Notes: generated by a model from the letters alone, not told the origin. 64,000 nucleotides of DNA from Capitella teleta (GCA_000328365.1 KB311659.1:339610-403609); one strand, 5' to 3'; positions 35,530-48,241 are shown, counted from the first letter of the stretch. Made by a program: numbers and translations.

Positions 35530-36940
35530 CATTGGTTCCTACGCAGTTTTTGAGAGCTATGACTCTACAGTTGGTCGTTGGTGAAACTAGGAGGCCCATT
35601 TCCGTTAAAAACCGTCCTGTAGATAACAAGGCCTCATTGGTTTATACCTCAATAGGTTTCAGCGGAATTGGCTCTTTTTTTAATACGGTGGTTTTGAACA
35701 CTTGCCGCTTTCCCATAGTCAACGGATGTTCTAAGGGGTTTTAGCAAAATTAATATGCATATTTGGAATCTGAAATATAAGGAAGTCATTCAGTGCTCTT
35801 CACTTCATAAGAGTGCAACTGGACCATATAATTATGTTGTTTGCTGTTATTAATGGGCACCCACGTTTGCTGAATGTGAGCTACCAGTGAACAATTAAAC
35901 CACTGCTCCACACACCGCAAATTGCATTACATGGCGCATTCCACAGTTAAGTGCTCTGTCCGCCAATCAAGCATTGAATACTCATATTTGTACGTTTTCC
36001 GACAGAGGAGTAATTAAACACTTATGATGGGTGCGAAAAGACTACAAAACGTTGAGCGCTTCATTGGAAGCAGTATGCAATCTTAACAATATTCATATCA
36101 GTTTGGGTTACTTTGGGTGTGCTACCAATAGGCTGACCTCAATGCACTGCACTGATTTGTTCATTGTCACAGTGTGGCACATTTGAGCCTGAAAACGAGC
36201 AACGAATTCATAGAAAAGCCAAAAACCCATTCAGTGACCTCATTGAATCATCGTTTGTGAAATGATGATGAAATGGAAACAGAGGTTAATTCTCAGCTCA
36301 TAAAAACTGATGCAGCGTAGGAAAAAGTCATCTGCATTTTCCACGCCATCTAGCAGACGACGTTACCGAATCTGCCTATGAATTGCTGGCTAAGTGCCAG
36401 GCCACGTGGCTCAGTCATGCGTCTGCATTGTACTGCAATAATGCGTCGCCGTTGTTGTCCAGGACGTCGGTGCATTGCATGAGTTATATATATTTGCATG
36501 GCGATATTTTATTGTTATAGCTAGTGAAAAAGTAAACATATTGATTTAATTCCTGGCTCATTAGATGGCCTGAGGAATAGATAGCCTAGGGGAGACAATT
36601 TCTGTGTTGCCCAACGGCTCAATTGTTGGGAGCATGAAAGGCTAAACGAAATGTAAATTGAAAAGTGGGCGTCCTGTGTGTGGCGCATCAGCTAGAAAAC
36701 AAGGATTGTGGAAATATAGAACGTCCAATTAAACTGTGCCATGAATACAATAATGCTCCACATTCCACGCCTCATAGTCAAAGAGAGTGCTTAAGACTGC
36801 ACCCAGTAATTTGATTCCATTGAGTGAGGGGAACTTAAGCGTGCAAACCCCAATGGTCATTTGTTGTGTGTCATTAATGTGCATCGTATTTATTAAATGA
36901 GACCCCGGCATAGGAATTATGTTGTCTTTACAATGTTTAT
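35530..36940 (+). repeat. Long direct repeat, copy 1 (contains identical core 36148-36566)
   Basis: The same sequence recurs at 41390-43298 in the same orientation. The left arm is diverged but recognisable (ACTCTACAGTTGGTC, AAGGCCTC versus CAGGCCTC, AATTG then GGC or AGCC; ATGGCGCATTCC, GAGGAGTAATT). The core at 36148-36566 reads identical to 42433-42851. From 36567 differences appear slowly, become frequent after about 36760, and the last shared words (GGAATTATGTTG versus GGAATTGTGTTG) end near 36930. GCCACGTGGC lies at 36401-36410. No coding sequence is recognised. It is either an old segmental duplication or two copies of an unidentified element. Confidence 0.8.
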
Positions 36941-38306
36941 ATACTTATAATATTAATTTTCATCTTTTTATTCATGCCTATCATTGATATCGACAATACA
37001 ATACAATTTTCTCGACAATAATAATATTTATAATAATAGGAAATAAAACTCAGTGAGAGAGATCTGCCTAATCAGTAGAAATGAAAAATTAATATTGTTC
37101 AATTTCCAAAGAGTCAAGTACGTATTGATAACAATTCACAGTCTCGCATTTTTTTTTCTATAATGATTTTGCAAGTGAAGATGGTTTTTAGTTGGTTTCA
37201 GAATCATTACTTTCGAGGACCGGTCGGGTATCAACAAAGGGACCCCAACCTATACGATTGCCATATGGTGGAGTACAAAAACCGACTTAGCTACTCAGTG
37301 GTCCTGTGCTATGCTGATTGAATAATAAAGGATGCTTTAGGATAGTCTACTGAAAACTTTTAACATGCTGAGCAAACCTTTGTGGGTATATTATTTTGAT
37401 AATTGATAAAAACCAATACTTTGACTGAGATGCATGGGGTCTAACCCCATGCTATGCATCTACGAATCAACAGTACAATTAATTTGTTGCTGTTGCTGTT
37501 GGTTTTTTTTTTTTTTTGGTACTAATGATTTTCGTGACTATAATTATATACAGAGCATGCAGGTTAGCATGTTATGCATGCATGCAATGTTCTTAACCAT
37601 AGTGAGATAACGACGCTCCAACGCAATTTAGCTGTACCAACAGGGTAGCAGATCCTCACGTGAAAACAACAGGCCAAATCAAGTACTTATAATGTGAACC
37701 TATTAATTGTAATAACTTAGTAAGTAGAAGTTAGTGAATACAATTCCGTCGTATAATGATGTTCTAGATATTTGGAGTTGATTGGTCAAACTTACAAACA
37801 ATATTGGTATAATGGAGCCTTACTCCATTATTTGTCATTAGGGGACTTTTGGCCAATGGCCAATATGGTTTGGGGCCTTTCTTTATCGAGGGGAATATCA
37901 CATATTTATAAATAAGCAGGATTATATGTGTGTATGTACATTACGTTAAACCTGTAAGCTTAGAACTAGCAGGCAATGAACACACATGACCTGATCAATC
38001 ATGTGGGGAGCTGCTTCAAAGCTGATCTTAATTGGTCAGCTGCCGAAAAGGGCGTTGGTTGATTGAGTGTATACGACTATACTATGTTGTTTCAATGCAA
38101 TCGGGACTTTGAAACGTATCAACTGGTTCATTTGGTTATCAAAAAGCTATGATTACGATGAAATTGGTGTTGCCGATAAGTCATTATCTACATTGATATT
38201 ATAGGTTCAAAATATTTGTACGCGTGTGGCCATTTCTAAAACAATCTAAAGCCAAGACAGTCAAATGTTCTCACCTTTTAACGCAATTAGTAGATGAAAC
38301 AAAATA
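36941..38306. other. Intergenic, nothing recognised
   Basis: AT-rich sequence between the two long repeats. No match to the corresponding sequence after copy 2 was found. Confidence 0.4.
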
Positions 38307-38378
38307 ATTCGTAGAAGGCTATTTCCCTTCGAAGGAAGATCGAGCAGCATTTGGAATTTCAGAGAGAAAGCTGCGATT
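38307..38378 (+). repeat. Short coding-like homology, copy 1 (EDRAAF)
   Basis: This stretch aligns with the minus strand of 44041-44115. Both contain GAAGATCGAGCAGCATTT followed by GAATTTCAGA. Translated here it reads FVEGYFPSKEDRAAFGISE; the partner reads FLESYLPLEEDRAAFRISD. The reading frame is kept over about 19 codons, but a stop lies just upstream of this copy. The parent protein or element is not recognised. Confidence 0.5.
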
Positions 38379-38774
38379 TTCTTTCCTGCCGGGTGCACTT
38401 ATTTCGGCATCACATCTCCTGCAATGATTGTCTTATTGGCTCTAACTTCCGATGAATTATCCGGTATTTACTTTTTGCTCCACTTATTCATGATTAGTCT
38501 CCTGTTTTCAATGGCTTTACATTGAGTGATACTTATATAGGTTGGTGAGTGCGGATTGGAACCTTAGATAACAAAATGAGTTCATAGTCTGGTGGTCGCA
38601 GGGATAAACGTCGTATAATATTAAGGGTGACGCAGATACAATAGTCAGGGGTATTATATACGATTGATTCTTTCCAAGGTTACGATATGAATGGGATGTC
38701 TCTGGTAGACAGCCTAGTTAGTCAGATACGATGCATGTGAGCCATTAGGTACTAATCTCACTGATTTGGGTTTC

Positions 38775-39143
38775 CTAGTATACCCCATTTGCCCAAGCAT
38801 GTACGTTGCATAAGCCTAAATCGAGTGTTTTCTCCAAATTAATCAGATCTTCAAGATTTCTACATCTGCTTCGGGAAAATGTTGCTATTAATAAAATACA
38901 ATGACAAGGGAACACATTTTTCTTTTGTGTGGCCGACGATGATGCAGTGATTTCACTTCTATATCGAAATAATAACTGGGTAATTACTCCACTTCTACTG
39001 GTAATACATTCACATAGCCGAGGAATTCCGATTTTTATTCGAGGCGAACTTAACGATTTCAATCTTTGCTGAGTCGCCCAATCATTGCTATTATTATCGA
39101 TTTTCTCACCTTCAGTTGTTATGTTATCCAAGACAATGAGCAT
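38775..39143 (-). other. Unassigned 122-codon ORF
   Basis: An ATG at 39143 opens 122 codons (MLIVLDNITTEGEKIDNNSN at the start, ...VHAWANGVY at the end). No domain, signal peptide, membrane segment or splice-site support is visible. Kept only because of its length. Confidence 0.12.
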
Positions 39144-39635
39144 ACTCCGACTAATAATGCTCTAGAATGCTCATTTAAGACACCTAAAGTTTTAATGCAA
39201 TAGCTGCTTCCATGTCAAAATAAAACCACTAATTGCCGTACACTAGACGGTCTATTGTCTGTGTTGAATATGGAGTTCTGACAGCAGTAAATAACTTCTG
39301 ATTTGGTTCACAACTCATAAGACAGCCCTGATACTGTGTCGATGCAATATGGCGGAGGCCTTCATCCATTGCATATATTGCTGACATATTTTTTTTCCAA
39401 TTGCATGCATAACTTTTTAACCTTGTTCACTCAATCCACCAAGCTTAAGTTGTACCTTAAATTGATCGTTTCATGTTAGATTTTCATGACGTGCTTGCTT
39501 AATTTGCTGCAAGCGTGCTACGTTTACTGATGAACAAAATGTCATATTCAACACAAAATATGACAAGAAATAGACAAAAGGTAATATTGGATGTTATCCT
39601 ATGTGACTGAAATGTTCATAAAATAATGTGAGCAC

Positions 39636-39770
39636 AGTTCCTCAATGGATAGAACATTTGTCCTTGGAAACATCTAAACAACGAACAAAGGGGGTGTCAT
39701 ATAATTGGCACACCTTTCGTCTGAACATAGAGACCCTTCAGAAATTATTTTGCCCTGGATCAGTGTTTGT
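39636..39770 (+). repeat. Dispersed repeat family 2, copy B
   Basis: The partner of 32201-32340. It starts with the tRNA-like CTCAATGGATAGAACATTTG and ends near CCCTGGATCAGTG. It includes a 6-7 bp insertion relative to copy A after GGAAACATC. Neither copy has visible target-site duplications. Confidence 0.6.
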
Positions 39771-41389
39771 TTGACACGATCCTTTTAAGGGGATAAACAT
39801 ATGTTTGCAGATCACCTCTATGATTCTGTGTTTTTGACAGTTCAATAATAAAATTTACAAAGTCCATTCCTCGTGAAATCATCGATTGTGATGTTAAGAT
39901 CGAAAAGAAAAAAAAAAATTCAAGAGAATATTTTTCTGACACTGAATGCAGTTGAAGGAAAACACAAATATTTAACAAAACTATTTATTCCACGTTGAAA
40001 CGAAGTATACTCAATTTCACCAACGGCTACTAATAGCTAAATACTGATTAAAAGAATTATGTGGTGTTTTCTTTAGACATGTTTTGTGTTAACATTGATG
40101 TTTACTTGTCTTCCAGACGATATGAGAGTAATTGAACAATTGGATATATTGTGATTGCAAAATGAATGCATGGGTGATGTTGCATACGTGCCCTCACCCC
40201 TCCCCGGCAAATGTCAAGCCAGATGTAATTCGGGTCATTTGCTTGGAGGATTTTTCACCTTTCTTTTTCATTTCCGCGGATTCCCTAGATGTCATTGCAA
40301 ATTCATGGCACCACAAACTCCCAACATCCGCCAATGACAGTGTAGAGCCACACAAGAGGAAATTAATTTTCAAGACCGAGAATCACTTGAATATCAGAAT
40401 AAGGATGTTGCATGTAAATTTTAATGCTTTGCCTCGTGGCATGAGTCATCAATCGGCAATGCTCAAGTGCAATTCAAAATGTATAAAATGCCATGAATGT
40501 ATCAGTTGTATATGAACTTTAATCATGGCCACAACAAAATAGAAAACATTACATACAAATAAATAAATGGGAAGGATATATAAGAGATAGTTCAGATTCA
40601 AATATACATATAATTGTTAAGTAATAACGATCCAAACTTCAAAAGATAACCCAATAGAATAATGCCTTGATGTCGTCAATCAATACACTCAAGATCCATA
40701 TAGATTCATAATTATTAGAAGAAAAAAAAATTCTTAATCAGACTAAGTGACTAAAAATAGCGTTTTTACTAATTTAATATATTAATATATAATTTAATAT
40801 ATGCATCGCACTGCATCAAAACGCAGCAGACTATGAAAACCGAGCGTATGCATTAGTTTTCATTTGTATAGATACCAGTTTCTGCGTGGATATTAAAAGC
40901 ATTATATACGTGCTTATTTACTGTGATATTCAAAATTGCTCACATGAGATATATGTGCGAAGGGTTCTTTTGCGGCGTTACAGATCAGAGGTGAACCTCC
41001 ATCGATACGTCATTCAAGATTCTAGTGATGTGATTATTGATAGAAGGAGAGGCCATTGTTGGGAAAAGTCATGGAGGAGAATATCGGTTCAAAAGCTATT
41101 ATAGCCGAGAAAAGGAAATATCCTATTTCGTATGTATGGCTTATAGGGCGTATACGAAGGCATCAAAATCCAGCATATGGACGACATCAAACCGAAATTG
41201 CACTCAATGCATTGATGGATAGAAACCAACATATGAATGATCTTCTTGATTACTCTCTTAAGTACACGTACGTTTGTATCAACACCCAATAATGGAAGTT
41301 TTTTCTACAGGGATTGTACTCATAACATGGGTGATAGTATGGCGGTATGTACTTGGTAGTGAGCAATGACACATGTGTGTGTTCTCCGG
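39771..41389. other. Intergenic, no gene recognised
   Basis: Includes frames at 40132-40515 (127 codons, no ATG start) and 40886-41292 with no family signature. An AT-only patch lies at about 40770-40802. Confidence 0.35.
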
Positions 41390-43298
41390 TTCTTCTTCTT
41401 TGACAGTTATGACTCTACAGTTGGTCATTTGTGGAACTGAAAAAGAAACGTAATCTTTGGAAACTATCCTGCAGCAAAACAGGCCTCGTTTCTGGGCAGA
41501 TTAGCTCATACATTATGTTGATGGGTGCCTGTGGAATTGAGCCACTCTCTAAATGGTGCCCTTTGAGCACTTGTCAGAGAAGGTTGTACCATAGGTCTTG
41601 GGTGTTCTTGGAGGTAATGGGTGTCGGATTATTATTGTATGGAAGTTTAAGCTGCTGTTGCATTTTACACTATCTATTAATCTGATTAAACATGTCATGA
41701 AGCGATGATTTACCAATGCATCTGAAATTTTTCTTGTGAGTCAGGTGTGCTGTCAATACATGTTATACAGGTAGAGTGCTAGCCTATTTCCAATTATCGG
41801 GAAAAAGCATTGGTATTCACTGTCTGCAATTGTGTGAAACTGGTCATTGCCGTGGATAGACATTGCATAAATTGCTTTGAGCAATGAGCGATATATCAAA
41901 CACGTGTCTCGTTTTATCTTTAAACAATCGATTTGATTGTGTTAAATTCCACCACTGCGACACACCCCACAAATGACATTCATGGCGCATTCCTCTGTGT
42001 CATTCTCACATCAATCATCGAATAATCCGGTTGTATGTTATTAATGAGGAGTAATTTTGTTTTCGGGGTGTGCAAAGAAGACGTCTGAGTGCTTAGCACT
42101 TCAACCAGGGACCAGTATTTAACAGCGAAGTTTTCCACATCAGTTTTACTTTATGTAATACACAAGCAATTGATGGTGATCCACAATGTAGTAATGCACT
42201 GTAATGAGGCCTTTTGCTCTGAATGTGGATGGATGTTGGCCTCTGGGTTCCCGGTGACAACCGACAATTGCAATCCAATCCGAGAGTTCTCTCTAAACGA
42301 GTTACGATGTTCTACTCTGTTTCCTGATTGATAGGCCAACATCCTCTCCGCATGCGCAATTGTGTCATCATAGACCTCAGGCGAACACTGACACTCAGAA
42401 GTAAATATGTGCTACCAATGAGCTGACATCAATGCACTGATTTGTTCATTGTCACAGTGTGGCACATTTGAGCCTGAAAACGAGCAACGAATTCATAGAA
42501 AAGCCAAAAACCCATTCAGTGACCTCATTGAATCATCGTTTGTGAAATGATGATGAAATGGAAACAGAGGTTAATTCTCAGCTCATAAAAACTGATGCAG
42601 CGTAGGAAAAAGTCATCTGCATTTTCCACGCCATCTAGCAGACGACGTTACCGAATCTGCCTATGAATTGCTGGCTAAGTGCCAGGCCACGTGGCTCAGT
42701 CATGCGTCTGCATTGTACTGCAATAATGCGTCGCCGTTGTTGTCCAGGACGTCGGTGCATTGCATGAGTTATATATATTTGCATGGCGATATTTTATTGT
42801 TATAGCTAGTGAAAAAGTAAACATATTGATTTAATTCCTGGCTCATTAGATATGGCCTGAGGAATAGATAGCCTAGGGGAGACAATTTCTGTGTTGCCCA
42901 ACGGCTCAATTGCTGGGAGCATGAAAGGCTAAACGAAATGTAAATTGAAAAGTGGGCGTCCTGTGTGTGGCGCATCAGCTGGAAAACAAGGATTGTGGAA
43001 ATATAGAACGTCCAATAGAACTGTGCCATGAATACAATAATGCTCCACATTCCACGCCACATGGTCAAAGCAAGCGCTTAAAACTGCACCTAGTAATTTG
43101 ATTCCATTGAGTGAGAGAAACTTTAAACGTGTATTACGAGCGCAGGCAAACCCTTGAATTATCCCAATGGTCATTTGCTGTGGTGAAGCCCTCAGGCCCC
43201 CTCCCCTCCCGACGGTCATGAGAACAGGAAGTGAATGGGCATGAGTGCATGAGTTAATGAACCACTGGCAAGGGAATTGTGTTGCCATGTCAATAAGA
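41390..43298 (+). repeat. Long direct repeat, copy 2
   Basis: The partner of 35530-36940, about 6.3 kb away in the same orientation. It carries an extra segment at about 42118-42400 that includes an inverted GGATT repeat, absent at the matching point of copy 1. The identical core is 42433-42851, with GCCACGTGGC at 42686-42695. On the minus strand an ATG at 43288 opens 119 codons (part reads LSLNGIKLLGAVLSACFDH) covering the right arm. The matching frame in copy 1 has a stop and several amino-acid changes, so coding is doubtful. Confidence 0.8.
42130..42335 (-). repeat. GGATT-headed dispersed repeat, copy B
   Basis: The reverse complement of 8750-8955, with two GGATT units in place of five. 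It is embedded in the segment unique to copy 2 of the long direct repeat, so it either inserted after the duplication or was lost from copy 1. Confidence 0.7.
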
Positions 43299-43459
43299 AA
43301 AGAAAAATATCATTTGGTTCAGGCAACAATCAATTCAAACTTGTACTTGCATTAAATTCGGCCGAAGAACATTAAAAATGATTGTTGGTCATTTTACTCT
43401 TTCTTTTCATTTAGCTCAGTAAATGTTTATGTCTATCTGTCTCTCTTTATGTCTAGCTG

Positions 43460-43760
43460 TTTTTTTTATAAAAAAAAAAAATAATAATAATAATAAAGAC
43501 AAGTGCTTTAAAATTCGATGCAATTTTGAATTTAAACCATAGGAAATAAATATAAAGCACAGGTAAGTTGTATCTCGATGATGTATATTTATTGTGTCAT
43601 CTATAACTGCGGTGTGTGGGTGAGTGGTCCGTGCGTGCGTGCGTTTTCGGATGACAGCAACCAAATGACGTTATAGGCTGCAGTCGCAAAATAGTGCGAT
43701 GAATAATGTTGCCGCACGCACGCACGCACGCGCACTCACACGCACACGTATATAATATAA
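43460..43760. repeat. Simple repeats: A/AAT tract and CACG/CA-rich run
   Basis: A10 followed by (AAT)n lies at about 43471-43496. CGCACGCACGCACG-type sequence running into CA-rich DNA lies at about 43715-43750. The latter can adopt Z-DNA because purine and pyrimidine alternate. No gene is associated. Confidence 0.8.
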
Positions 43761-43990
43761 TAGCGGCTTAAGTAACCCATCTATCCCGATTACATGTTAT
43801 ATTTTTACACTTAATTGTCTCTCCCGTAGGTCATTCATCAGATCATTGCTGTATTCAAAGACACATATTACTCTTGATAGCGGCAACCAAAAACGGGGCA
43901 TGAAAACGTGGATAAATAATAAATAATATTACCGGATAATTAATCAGAAGTAAGAGCCTAGAAGACAAATTGGTACGGGAGAAGTGATGC

Positions 43991-44013
43991 AAAAAAAAAA
44001 AAAAAAAAAAAAA
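43991..44013. repeat. Poly-A run
   Basis: 23 consecutive A bases, 28 bp left of the EDRAAF homology block. Confidence 0.9.
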
Positions 44014-44040
44014 TGCCCAGAACAGGAAGGAAAGGCAAAG

Positions 44041-44115
44041 CTCTCAATCTGAAATTCTAAATGCTGCTCGATCTTCTTCCAAAGGTAAATAACTTTCTAA
44101 GAAGTCTTCTTTTGA
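44041..44115 (-). repeat. Short coding-like homology, copy 2 (EDRAAF)
   Basis: The minus strand reads FLESYLPLEEDRAAFRISD and then stops. It matches FVEGYFPSKEDRAAFGISE at 38307-38378. The open frame extends left of the homology to about 44238 (64 codons, no ATG start). Differences between copies include several third-position changes and conservative replacements (L/F, E/K), which suggests both derive from a translated sequence. Confidence 0.5.
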
Positions 44116-44351
44116 ATTCCTAATTGAAAGAAGACGTATTTGCCTCACAGGCCATTGATATGTTGACATAATTGTAAGCATGGAAAGTACGAACAAATCC
44201 AGGGTATCGTTTGCTTTGGTTGCACGAACATTCCACAATAATAGTGTGTTATGCTCACCTTGGCTATTATTCCAGTAAATGGGCCGCGATGGTCTAGCGC
44301 CCGATTGAACAATAAGGAAACAAGTTGTTTTGATGTCGAGAAGTTTTAGGG

Positions 44352-44432
44352 CTCTTCAACATTTTCCTACTTCATAAATGCTTTTTATATAATATATAAA
44401 AAGCATTTATGAAATAGGAAAATGTTGAAGAG
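44352..44432. repeat. 81-bp near-perfect palindrome
   Basis: The two 40-base arms are reverse complements around base 44392, with a single mismatch (44370 against 44414). The left arm starts CTCTTCAACATTTTCCTAC and the right arm ends GGAAAATGTTGAAGAG. There is essentially no spacer, so the DNA could extrude a cruciform and a transcript would form a long, nearly perfect hairpin. No coding sequence or flanking target duplication was recognised. Confidence 0.9.
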
Positions 44433-47400
44433 TCATTAAAGTTTACTGATGTAAAATAATTATTATTGTTATATATTATATAACGAATCAGCGAATATTT
44501 GAATGCAGGTGATTGTTACGTTCGAAGATTCCTTTGCGCCCACCCGCGGAACACATGGCCCACAAATAACTTTTTTTTTTTTATAAATTGTGAATATTAT
44601 TCCATGACTGCTTTCATATTAAATTGTTTTTAAGTGGTTTAAAATCATTAATTTATTTTATGGTTCATCTCAAATCGTGTGGTTCCCTTTGATGTCATGC
44701 TTTTTGAATAATTCAAAAGGGACATAATTTCTAAATTCCCAAAAGCTCAGAGGAAGAATCAGTCTAGGATAAAGCACATTTAAGCCCACAAGTGAGTCAG
44801 AAATTGCCGTTGGCATAAATGCATAAATCCCCGTTTCAGGCACGTGTAGATTCCGATTCATTTTATCGGCAACGATTGTCGTTGAGAGCCATTGAAAGTA
44901 CTACATAGCTAAGAATATACTTACTAAAACCGTTATTTACTTCATTGTAAAACGTTTCAACTCTTCCAGACGATTTACTCGAGCAATCGCAGCGACAAGT
45001 GTGAAAATCCTTCATCAATGGTTCGATGCCTCAGCTATTAATATTATGTAACATTTTGTATGGAGGTCACGCGATCACATTGCTGGGAAATAGCAAACTC
45101 TAACTAATAAGGTACTATATCCGGAAATTGTTTTGCATTCAGATCAATTGCACCATCGCTTATTATGTCCATGCTATCTGTGACTGTGCACTGGCTTTTA
45201 TTATACCGGCTGATTTAATTATGTATATATCCAAAATTGTATTCCACGCCACATATCCTAAACATTTACAAACACACATAGAGACACATTATAAGGATAA
45301 CTTATATTTCAATTCACTACCAGCTGTCTTAACACTGATCTCATTAATTCTACGATTAGCCATGGCAAATGTGCATGCATTCTTGCCATTATGATCACGT
45401 ATTGTCACATTCCACTGTCACCCGTTCAACAACACAGCGTTTGTACATGTGATATTAATGTTTACCGTCAACATCAATGAGTAATCCCTCCCATTGATAA
45501 GTCAAATCGTATGACTCAGCTTCCTAAAAGATACAAATACCTCGGAGAGCCCATTAAACACCAACGGTTGCTTCGTTTTAGGCTGAGTGCAAACATACAT
45601 CTCTTGGGTCCGATTCCACAGTCGTCGGTCAAGGTTTATGGACAGCATTATTCGCAGGGGGTGGGGTACGTGGCTTGAGTGAATAACTTAATGCAAGCGC
45701 TGACTTTTTTCTCCATCACCAGACGGATGTAAGTCTTAGAGACACATCTACTACGATGTCTATATTGACATAACAAATTCACTTTCTGTTCAAAGCAAAC
45801 GTTGAGCAACATCACAAGACGTCTGACATTTATCCGATTTAAAGCCATAACAACAGGTAATAGATCCAGACAACTGATGATAAATGGAATTGTTGTTTCT
45901 ATAGTGATACTTCAAATAAATATTTTGTTTATAAAATTAACAATAAATTATAGTATAAAGTAATGTATTGATGAACAATCTATACCTATACTGTACCTAA
46001 TAATAGCCCAAGCACAGTAATTAATAATAATACTTTGAATGTTTATTCATATTGAAGCTTTGATCAGTTATATCCTGATATGAAAATGAATTTCTCGTTA
46101 ACTGAATTATTCATGAGAAATATTTAAGCAATGGTAGGAAATCCTCAAGGGCCAACATTTTACTTCAAAGAGACGAATGTTTCGAGACACTTGATTGTTG
46201 TATGTGGAATGGGTGTTCTTCTCGTACAGTGGCAGCATTCCCAATTCGCAACAAACAAGCCTGTTTTTCTCGTTTCTTGCTATCAGAAGCTCACAGCTTG
46301 CAGCATTCCGTTTTTGTACATTCAAATGCCGAATACGTCTCTTCAATCGACGTCACTGCGTCAGTTATTAGCGTTTTGCTGAGTTGTAATTGAATTTCCA
46401 TCCTGGCCGTGGCTGATGAGATTTGTCTTTGTTCAGGTCACATGGCTTTAATGAAAACATACATGATGTTCTGGAATACACAAATCAACATCGCATTGCT
46501 GGTGGCTGACAAGTATCAAATGACCTTTATCGATGCAAACATTCCGTTTCACAAAAGATGCAAAGTTTACACTGATAACAGACTGATATCATCAACAGAA
46601 GGTCTTCCAACTGTATATGTAGATTCATGCTTTACACGTTAAATTGACAGCTTACTTTCATTGACAGAATATGAAAACAGACCAATCCAATCCAACTACG
46701 AGTCACTAGTCACCATTCAACACTCACCAGATATAAGTCATCAGTCATCAGTCACACAAGTAACTCGTCACCAGTTTCCAAGTACTTACTACAGACCAAA
46801 TCAACAGACCTCGGGATCTCCCTGTGATCATTCATCGTTGCATTTCACTCAAGGTAACAGTAAAGTCGATATCAAGTGATCAGACATTGTCCTTATTAGT
46901 CTGGATCATTCTTGTAATCATCCATCTGTGTCTGGATATTAATTTTGAAGTGAAGTTGCTACTGTCTTTCCCGTGATTGAATAAACATATGAGTCAGCAG
47001 ATATTTCTGCATGGATGTATGACAATTTGTGCATTGCACCTGGTCAGTGAATATTGTTTTTATGACCGGCTGAAATTGAATGTTTAGATAATGAACAGAC
47101 TCACTTTTGAGAGAGACAGAGAGAAAAAAAAACAAAAAAAACAAAAAAACAATGTATCCTGAACAATTTCATTTGTTGTGTATTGATATATACAAGAACA
47201 TTTTGACGTAACTCTGTTGAAGGCACGATCAAATCTTCAATCTGCTTCGATATGGCTGAATTAGCCGACTTTACCAAATAATTCATTCTCAGCATCCATT
47301 ATATCATCATATCATGTGTATGAGAGGGGTTTAATGTTGCCATCCATTATCCCCGTTTCTCAACACAACCGTTTCATCAAACTTGAATTTCTATAAATGT

Positions 47401-48119
47401 CAGTATTTTACCACGCTAATTTTTTTGTGCTAATCACAACTAATTATTGTGTTGTATTTTGCAATATAATTATACGAACATACCCTGTGGATCAGAAACT
47501 ATCGTAAAAGTGTTTGTGCTAAACATGTCCAGTTGTCAGTCTTATTTCTATGCACTGAATAATCCGAGGCAACCAAACTGCCAACAGTACCATGATCCAC
47601 AGTCATTAACAAGCCATACCTCTTAATTAAATGTCTATACTCTAGGTTAATTGCTTGTACTGAATTGCTCTAATATCAAGTGAAATTACGCACCATTCTC
47701 ATCCGCAATTTCGCCGACGGAAGGCAGCACTCACCACTGAGAATTCTAGACAATCACTCTTCGTTCTGATGCTCATTTTAAGAGCAATGGTCCAAGAGGT
47801 GGCAGTTATATTCACGACGGTAATCGGAGATGAAGCCTCGGCGGTGATCCATCAAAATCCCTTTATCTGTTTCCCTTGTTTTGTTTCAACAGGCTTTCCT
47901 TGACAGGAGAGCTTTCATCTGAGGTTCAGTCTACGTTATATTACATCAAATATTACGAAACTGTCCATGCAGCCAGCTTACCTGTCATCTGTGACTATCA
48001 TTATTTGGATGGTTTACCTTTTCATAAGCATGTGTTTTAAATGATATTCTTATTGCATAAATAATATCACACGCACTAGCAATATTTTATCATAAAAAAA
48101 ATAATAAATAAAAATAGTG
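44433..48119. other. Intergenic, no gene recognised
   Basis: AT-rich sequence. Short frames at 46131-46879 include a region of degenerate AGTCATC/AGTCACT words (about 46699-46770). A G+C-richer patch lies at about 47700-47850, but its frames are not recognisable. Confidence 0.35.
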
Positions 48120-48162
48120 CTTATAAATATATGTATATATATATAAGCGCTATTAATATATA

Positions 48163-48241
<79 letters not shown>
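48120..48241. repeat. (TA)n microsatellite
   Basis: An interrupted TATATA tract of about 120 bp with a central uninterrupted run at about 48169-48220. Confidence 0.95.

Noticed and set aside
40132-40515. A 127-codon plus-strand frame as a cysteine-rich protein
   Set aside because: It has no ATG start, no signal peptide, and its cysteines show no regular spacing.
42929-43288. A 119-codon minus-strand frame in copy 2 of the long direct repeat as a gene
   Set aside because: The matching frame in copy 1 has a stop and several replacements, and no domain is recognised. Kept only as a note under the repeat.
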